Source of the DNA: Hypericum androsaemum
Taxonomy: Eukaryota; Streptophyta; Magnoliopsida; Malpighiales; Hypericaceae
DNA: 64,000 bases
Direction: 5' to 3'
NCBI GenBank assembly: GCA_963995505.1
Contig: OZ023188.1
Location: 19,605,912-19,669,911 of the forward strand
Shown here piece by piece: positions 58,039 through 64,000 of the stretch (positions within the stretch are counted from its first letter, which is position 1; each line of letters begins with the position of its first letter). The position numbers and the translations under genes are program-made. The notes below the pieces were generated by a model. The model saw only the letters and a list, made by a program, of their open reading frames with translations. It made no database searches and was not told the DNA's origin.

Positions 58039-61000
58039 TCAAATGACGTTGCTTTTAAAGTATTTCTGAAAGCATTCTTCTTCTCGGCAGAAATGATACA
58101 CCATTTTGTAAACTTCAATCAAAAGCTTCGGGAATCTGATTGCAAAATAGTTATCATAACCTTCTGGAATTGGTCCGAGTAGTTCCTGAAGAAATCACCG
58201 AACGAAAAATGTAAGCATTCGCGAATGAACTTTAAAAGGAATCTAAGCATATAAATATTAGCCCTTATCCTAACAGCTTCAGCTTCCTCGTTACCTTACG
58301 TATGCAACCAAAATCTAATGTATCTACCACGCAATAGAACAGGGATTTCCCAATTGGGAGCAGCCTTTCTCTGTAACCTTTTTCATTTTGATTAAGAAGT
58401 GTCGAGGTACATGAAAAAAAATAAATGCCAAAACCTCCCTTCATGGAACTAGTGTGAAAGTAATACCGCATGAAACTATTTATAGATTCACCCAACAATA
58501 AAACTGGAAGTATCCTATAAGTTGTACTTCCAACTAACCATTATGACATAACAAGTGAGAAAACTAACCTGCAATTCTCCGGGGAGTTCTCTGTAGTGAT
58601 TCAACTTGTTTCTGAGTACTCTCAACAAGTCGCGAACACTATCAAACTTGTAGCGCCTGTAATGGCCTATGTTATTGATGAATATCGGTTCCATCTTTTC
58701 GTTCCATTTTCCTCCTAGGGCTATTGATCCAACACACTCTAATGCTTTCAGAATATCAGAGGCAGACTTCCTATCTTCCAGTTCTACTCTGTCACTCGTA
58801 TCTCGAAGAAATGAGAGTCTGGTCTCAGAACTCCAAAATATAGGATGTTGCAGCACTTCTAATGCCTTTGGCCTAACATAACCAAGTTGAGATACATTAA
58901 CGCAATGATAAATTTGTACAAATGTAAGTACTTCCTCAAAATGGAGTACTGAGTTATTCACCTTAATTTCGGGTTTGGACTTAATAAACGATGAATAAGA
59001 TCTAGAGCTTCAGGATAATGCTCCAACAAGAAGAGGTTCATTTGATTCCTCACAATGTTGATATCACGTTCAATATGTTCACCAAATGGATGTCGACCGC
59101 CGGTTATACAATAGAAGAGAACACATCCTAAACTAAACAAATCGATACCACGTGTTTGGCGACCATGTAGGAGTTGTTCAGGAGCCTGCCATCCAGAACT
59201 GCCACAATCTGCAACGATTTATCAAATTCGGTAATAACAAAAATTAAACATCATTTGGCAAATAATATTTTGATTATTCATTGATATAATGAAAGGAAAA
59301 GATAAATATACATCAAAGATGCAAATGAATAAGATTGGACAACTTACCAGTGGCGTGATGACCCAATGATGAATTATCCCCTAATAATCGTTTGCTAATT
59401 CCCATATCAGAAAGTTTGGCACGCAATAATCTTTCTTTAATTATTAAGACATTTTGAGGCTTTAAGTCCCGGTGAATAATCCCCAATTCGTGCAAATGTA
59501 CGAGTCCAGAAACCATATCCCTGCATTTTCATTTCCGAAATCAAAACATGGTAAAAAAAAGTTAACAACGATTATCATGGCTTCTCAAAGACTCAAATGT
59601 GATTAACAAAACTTCAACCGCGTGGTGTCCATCTACCATGATATTTTAACTTGAACCGCGTAAGGAAGCATGTCTATGATTGATCTTTTAAAGAAAGCCT
59701 TTTCAGAAAGCTCTGGATCTCTTAGAAAAACATTGGATTATTTGTTTGTATCTAAATCAATACGAGCATGAAATTTATGGAACAAAATCCCTAAAATTGC
59801 TAGCTTGTATGCACCTAAAGTCAGTTTCACTAAATTACTAGAAAACGGCACATAGTTTCACTTTGAAGTTTCAACAAACTGATTCTCAAGGTGAAATGGA
59901 GCAGATTAGGTTCAAACTTCAAAACAACAAAATACTGCAAAATATAAAATCGAATTGAAAAAATGAATTCACCAACATGTCTAGATATACAATCACGCAT
60001 TTTAGAGTGGCCAACTATACACTAACATATATTTCTACAACATCATTGAATGGCGACCTGTAGACACATGTTACATATTCATGCAGAAATCGTTGATTTA
60101 CTGGAACAAGATTGAGTTACCTCATAACCGTTAACAACTGAGATGATGGTTGGCCATTTGCTTTCCATAAGCTAAAGTCTTCCGCAGATGCTGATGCAGA
60201 CTTTCGACCAAGTTTACATGCAGTTCCCTCTTTCGCCGGTTGGTCATTTAGAAATGATAGATTCAGATAAGAATTAGAGTACCCTTGAATTAAGTCACCC
60301 AAGCTGCAGGTGCAACGCTCCAATGAAAGGTAGACAAAATCTTTATCGTACTCCACGCCGTACCATCGAACTATGTTTGGATGTGTGTCCGAAGCAATAA
60401 GATTCTGAATTTCTTTGAATGCTACATCATGATGTGCTCTAACAAGACGTTTCACGGCAACTGGCCGGCCTTCATATATACCCTCAAGGACAATTGTACC
60501 ATTGCTTCCCTTAGCAATCTCAACAGTTGATATCAACATCTTACCAATTATGTTTCCCGAGGCGCCATGATCAACGTGTTTGTTTATGTCCAAAATTGAA
60601 CCCTCATGAGATGCAAGTTGATCCTCATTTCCAAGCAGCATGTGCCCATCTAGTGCCTCATAAATTCCTGATTTTTGGGGTTTCCTCTTCTTGGGTGGTA
60701 AGCTTTTTGATCTGTTACTCCTGGACTGCTCCAAATCAACTTTTCCCGTAGCCACTGAAGCATGGTGAAGATAAGCGACACATAATACAATGACTAATAA
60801 GACTATAGTCAATGCTATCCAGAAAAGTTTGATAGACAGATTGCTGGTTTCTTGATCTGATTCAAGTACATTATCAACTTCATGTTGCATGGGATGCGTT
60901 GCACTTGCACCAGAACCATGGGGCATCATTTGCCCGTCGTGATTGTTTGAGTATTCACCAGTTTTGGGTTGTAAAGGAAGCAACACACTTGAATCAGGCT

Positions 61001-62263
61001 GTGACATGGCATCATAAAGGGAGGGCTTAGGTTTATCTTCCTTGCGGACTTGTATTCTTCTCGATTGGCAAGACAATGGAATCTCAAAACTGCTGTCATT
61101 TTCATCAGCCGTTGAAATGACAGCATCTCTACAAATAGAAAAGGCGTCAATTACAGCAGCTTTCATGCTCCAAGAAACTGCACCATTCGGAAGACGTGTT
61201 TCAAGTTCATAATCTGTTCTCATGACTTCTATTGTCTGAAATACACTTGTATGGGCAGACACAAGTGGATCCTTATTGCAAAGATCATCGTCGTCATCAT
61301 GCGCTGAATCTTCTTCCTTATTGTTCCTTGGAGTAGATGGTGAATCAGATCCAGATGTGTTTGGTAACTTGTGACTCTCGACAAGTCTTCCCGTCTCTGC
61401 ATCAAGGACAAAGATAGCTGTCGTTTTGGAACCCAGAGTACGGGAGCCATCTTCTGATATGAATGGGGTAATTTTGACAAAGTCTTCAATATTCATAGCA
61501 ACTTTCTGAGCCGTGCAACCAATCCAAAAAGAAAGGAAATAATCAAAGCAAACACCATGGGGGAATGGAAGGAGAAAATAAACATTTGATTTGAAAGAAG
61601 ATGACTGATACACGAACACAACGAACACAACGAGAGAGAGATCAGGAGTTACCGACCGAGGAATGGCTTAGATAAGCATACAACTGCCAGTTGTCACCGT
61701 AGTCTAGAAAGAAATCAGTGTCTGCCTGTACTGAAATATTGTGTTTGAATGGAGCTTGATAGGAAGAATAAATGGGCGGTCCTGATGAAAATGAGGAGAC
61801 AAGTCGTCCGGATGGTGTGTCCACCAAATAAATAGTTCCATCGAGTAACGCAAGGAGCTCTAAGGGGTGGTGGTGGTCCTCCTCAGCTTCTTGACTAGGA
61901 AGGAAGGCAATAAACATGTTGAGATAGAAGATGAAGCGTGTTTAAGCTCAAAATTGCATTCCAGGACTTCTTGGTTAAGCTCTATAACTAACTAACTAAC
62001 TAACTAACTACCCTCAAAGTGGAAAGCCAAAATCTTCAGAACAGAAAAAGCAGCAGCAGCAATCAAACTCAAAAGGGAACTTACGACGACATGAGGGAGC
62101 GAGCAGCCGGCCTCGAATTCGGGTGGTCAGCGGAGACGATGGCCTTGCTTTTAAACTCAAACCCATCATCAGCAGCAGCAGCTGATAATAATAATAATAA
62201 TAATAATAATAGTGATAAAGCCGCAAAGAGCAGCAGCACCCAGCACCGGACGTGACGTGTCAT
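58039..62263 (-). CDS. IRE1: IRE1 ER-stress sensor kinase/endoribonuclease
   Basis: ER type I membrane protein that senses unfolded proteins and splices bZIP60 mRNA. Seven exons on the minus strand: 62263-62085, 61894-61657, 61505-60121, 59520-59348, 59208-58962, 58872-58569, 58185-58039; 2673 nt, 890 residues. A signal peptide with a poly-Leu core is followed by the luminal domain (LLALLDGTIYLVDT, FISEDGSRTLGSKTT). TM is about residues 366-385. The kinase has VAVKRL (K491), HRDLKPQN (617-624), DMG in place of DFG (639-641, usual in plant IRE1), and an activation segment rejoining at WQAPEQ. The C-terminal KEN ribonuclease starts near 755 and ends NKLNHYREL (829-837) and IRFPKLLIEVYK; R828, N829 and H833 sit where family catalytic residues fall. 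The exon 2/3 junction has two candidate donors, so a few luminal residues are uncertain. Confidence 0.92.
62186..62213. repeat. (AAT)n microsatellite coding the signal-peptide poly-Leu of IRE1
   Basis: About nine trinucleotides. On the coding (minus) strand they read (TTA)n, giving a run of nine Leu in the hydrophobic core of the signal peptide (residues 18-26). Confidence 0.88.
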
Positions 62264-62308
62264 CGCATCAGCTCTTCTTTGGGTCTTGTCTTGGAGGCGG
62301 AGAGTAGC

Positions 62309-62315
62309 GTATATA
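62309..62315 (-). promoter_or_regulatory. TATA-like box of IRE1
   Basis: The minus strand reads cttatatacgc about 46-52 bases ahead of the ATG at 62263. Confidence 0.4.
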
Positions 62316-63790
62316 AGCAAAGCAAGCGTAGGGGAGAGATGGAGAAGAGGAAGAGGTAAAGTAAAGGAATCGAGATTGGAAAAGGAAAGATGTTGAATTC
62401 ATTCTAGGATCCAATTCCTTTACCAAGTCAAGCGGAGGGGAGATCTTTCCCTCCCTCCCTTGTCACCGAAGCGTGCTGCTGCCAGAAAGGCGAGCAGAGA
62501 GAGGAGGAGACTATTTTAATATTGGCAAACATACACTTTAGTATCCTTGTGTATCACATTTTTCGTAATCAATCCATATAATTTAGAAACCATTAAACAG
62601 GTACAAGTTATTTGAATTTTTATCAAGCTACGGTCCCCGGATAGCCTACCCGTACTATATGGAGTCTGGACTACCACTGTTTTTGGGTCTAACGTGGCAA
62701 GTGAATGTTCATCAAAAATTCCCACTGAGATGAAAGGGACTGGACAGATCAAGATAGAGATCCCGCTGGGAGCGGCGGTGGGCTTCCAGCTGGAGGCGAC
62801 ACGCTTTAGCCACGACCTATTCACGATAACCGATGGGACCCACTCTCTTGCACCTTATCCCACTCCCTCCGCCTCTTCCTTCACGATCTTGACTTTGGTC
62901 TCCCACGTTGTTCGAGGGCATAGTGAAGTGCATCCTCCTCTGCAATTGCCAGTAAAGATTCCTCCTTTCTACAGTACGTATTGCGAGGGAGTTTTAATTC
63001 TCTTCCACCTGTTCGATGAAATTCCTTAACAGAAAAGGACATCACGCTCAAACATTTGATGTATGCTGATTTTGTAAATGGATGAATACTATTTTAGTCT
63101 GCTATAGGTCTCAAGACCTTAGCTTTATGGCTAGGTTAGTGTCTTAGAATAGTATTTACATTTTATATGGATGTTTTTACTCCCTCTGGTAGGAGAATTA
63201 GATTGGATTATTGAAACCGGTAGTGAACATAAGTAGGTTATTAGTTATTGCCATATATGTATTTACACGCTTTCTTGTTTAAAGATGGGTGTTTTCTGAT
63301 GTTTGATTAGCCGAGGATGTTGAATTTTGCGCTAGAAGAGAGAAATAGAAAGACAGGAGGAGGATGGGGGGAAGAGACTAAGAGGGAGGGGGAGAGAGAG
63401 AAGGAGGGTAAAAATATTTTTAAAAATTGGGATTATTTTGGTAATTAACCGGGATGATTTGTCATCAAAGTCACCCATTCTCCTGCAACATCAGAAAAAA
63501 AAATAATAGTGGTAGTTCAGAATATAGCCTGATAAAATTCAAATAACTTGGATTTATTTGATAATTTTTAAACTACAAATTTCAAAAAATGTGAGACAAT
63601 GGAATACTAAAATGTAGTTTTTTCTTTTTATTTGTTGAGAGAGTGGAGGATTCCTAGTCAAATGGGCCTGGGCCGAAGTGCTCTACTTGGGTCGGGTCGG
63701 GTCGGGTCGGGTCGGCCCAGTTCGAGAGTATTAGTAGCAGTAGGGAAGTCGAAGGGGAAGGAGCAGAAAGAAAGAAAAGAAGAATCGAAG
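62316..63790. other. Intergenic region between IRE1 and RRP44
   Basis: Divergent promoters. No supported gene. The frame at 62694-63029 has no recognisable domain. A (TCGGG)n run lies at about 63690-63715 and purine-rich tracts near 63350-63410. Confidence 0.5.
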
Positions 63791-64000
63791 ATGTTGCAGA
63801 GCAAGACGAGAGGCGGCAAAGTCCACAAGGTAAAGTGTAGTTTAGTTGACCTTTTTCTTTCTTTCTTTTATCTATCATTATCCCACTAATCTATTCATGC
63901 TGACACTATATTATGTTATGTTATGTTATGTTATGTTATGTTGTTAGCTGGTGAGGGAAGTGTACCTTAGGGACGAAATCTACTGCGGCGCTTGCTTCTG
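63791..64000 (+). CDS. RRP44A: DIS3/RRP44 exosome ribonuclease, N-terminal part only
   Basis: The first exon, 63791-63829, encodes MLQSKTRGGKVHK. The second starts at 63948 after a (TTATG)n-rich intron and continues past the window with LVREVYLRDEIYCGACF. The Met-Leu-x-Ser-Lys start and VREhYLRDDIxCGA block are the N-terminus of the RRP44/DIS3 catalytic exosome subunit, which leads into a PIN domain. Only about 30 residues are visible, so identity rests on this short match and on its position head-to-head with IRE1, as in Arabidopsis where RRP44A neighbours IRE1A. Confidence 0.75.
63908..63942. repeat. (TTATG)n microsatellite in RRP44 intron 1
   Basis: Six consecutive ttatg units ending six bases before the intron acceptor (ttgttag), so they occupy the polypyrimidine position. 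Confidence 0.92.

Noticed and set aside
62694..63029. 111-residue frame between IRE1 and RRP44
   Set aside because: No motif and no neighbouring exon. It falls where two divergent promoters are expected.

Overview
The window is nuclear DNA of a flowering plant, almost certainly a eudicot. Genes have many short GT-AG introns in an AT-rich background, intergenic space is full of LTR retrotransposon pieces, MITEs and mini/microsatellites, and the proteins are plant-type: RLCK-VII kinase, P-class PPR, clade 3 glutamate receptor-like channel, plant IRE1, TPLATE-complex EH protein. The species cannot be fixed from the sequence alone.

Layout. 1-1140: LTR remnant of a retrotransposon with a 30-bp repeat array. 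1633-2528 (+): dead copy of a one-finger C2H2/EAR repressor whose intact paralogue lies at 5156-5929 (-). 5930-9790: intergenic, with a 469-bp hAT-type MITE. 9798-14786 (+): SAC phosphoinositide phosphatase (RHD4/SAC7 type), 20 exons, with a 46-bp minisatellite just downstream. 15757-17503: LTR-like repeat containing two minisatellites. 19944-22308 (-): CST/CX32-like receptor-like cytoplasmic kinase. 23521-25635 (-): GET1, the tail-anchored protein insertion receptor. 26746-27205: 175-bp tandem repeat. 27834-28938 (+): HMGB protein. 29628-32164: three long-inverted-repeat (Mutator-like) elements in a row, one carrying a subtilase gene fragment. 35396-36655 (+): unrecognised nuclear-looking protein. 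38037-42770: defective Ty1/copia element (-) ending about 70 bp before the next start codon. 42843-48563 (+): EH1/Pan1-type endocytic protein. 48963-50831 (-): P-class PPR protein. 51287-52846 (-): PP2C. 54185-57484 (+): glutamate receptor-like channel. 58039-62263 (-): IRE1. 63791 to the edge (+): start of DIS3/RRP44.

I joined exons by hand for the multi-exon genes. Each complete one closes to a whole number of codons with a length usual for its family (SAC 596 aa, CST-like 418, GET1 175, HMGB 133, EH 1220, PP2C 406, GLR 928, IRE1 890), which is the main support for the models. The genes form no pathway. Several act at membranes: SAC and EH in membrane traffic, GET1 and IRE1 at the ER. From memory of Arabidopsis locus numbers, HMGB4, a PPR gene, IRE1A, RRP44A and GLR3.1 lie near each other on chromosome 2, so the right half looks like a conserved block.

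The most unusual material is the transposon cluster at 29.6-32.2 kb: a foldback-like element built of nested palindromes beside a Pack-MULE with a captured subtilase exon, both with perfect 9-bp target duplications. Also notable are the nearly clean copia LTR pair around a heavily broken pol region, and the GLR intron that is an open in-frame 36 codons.
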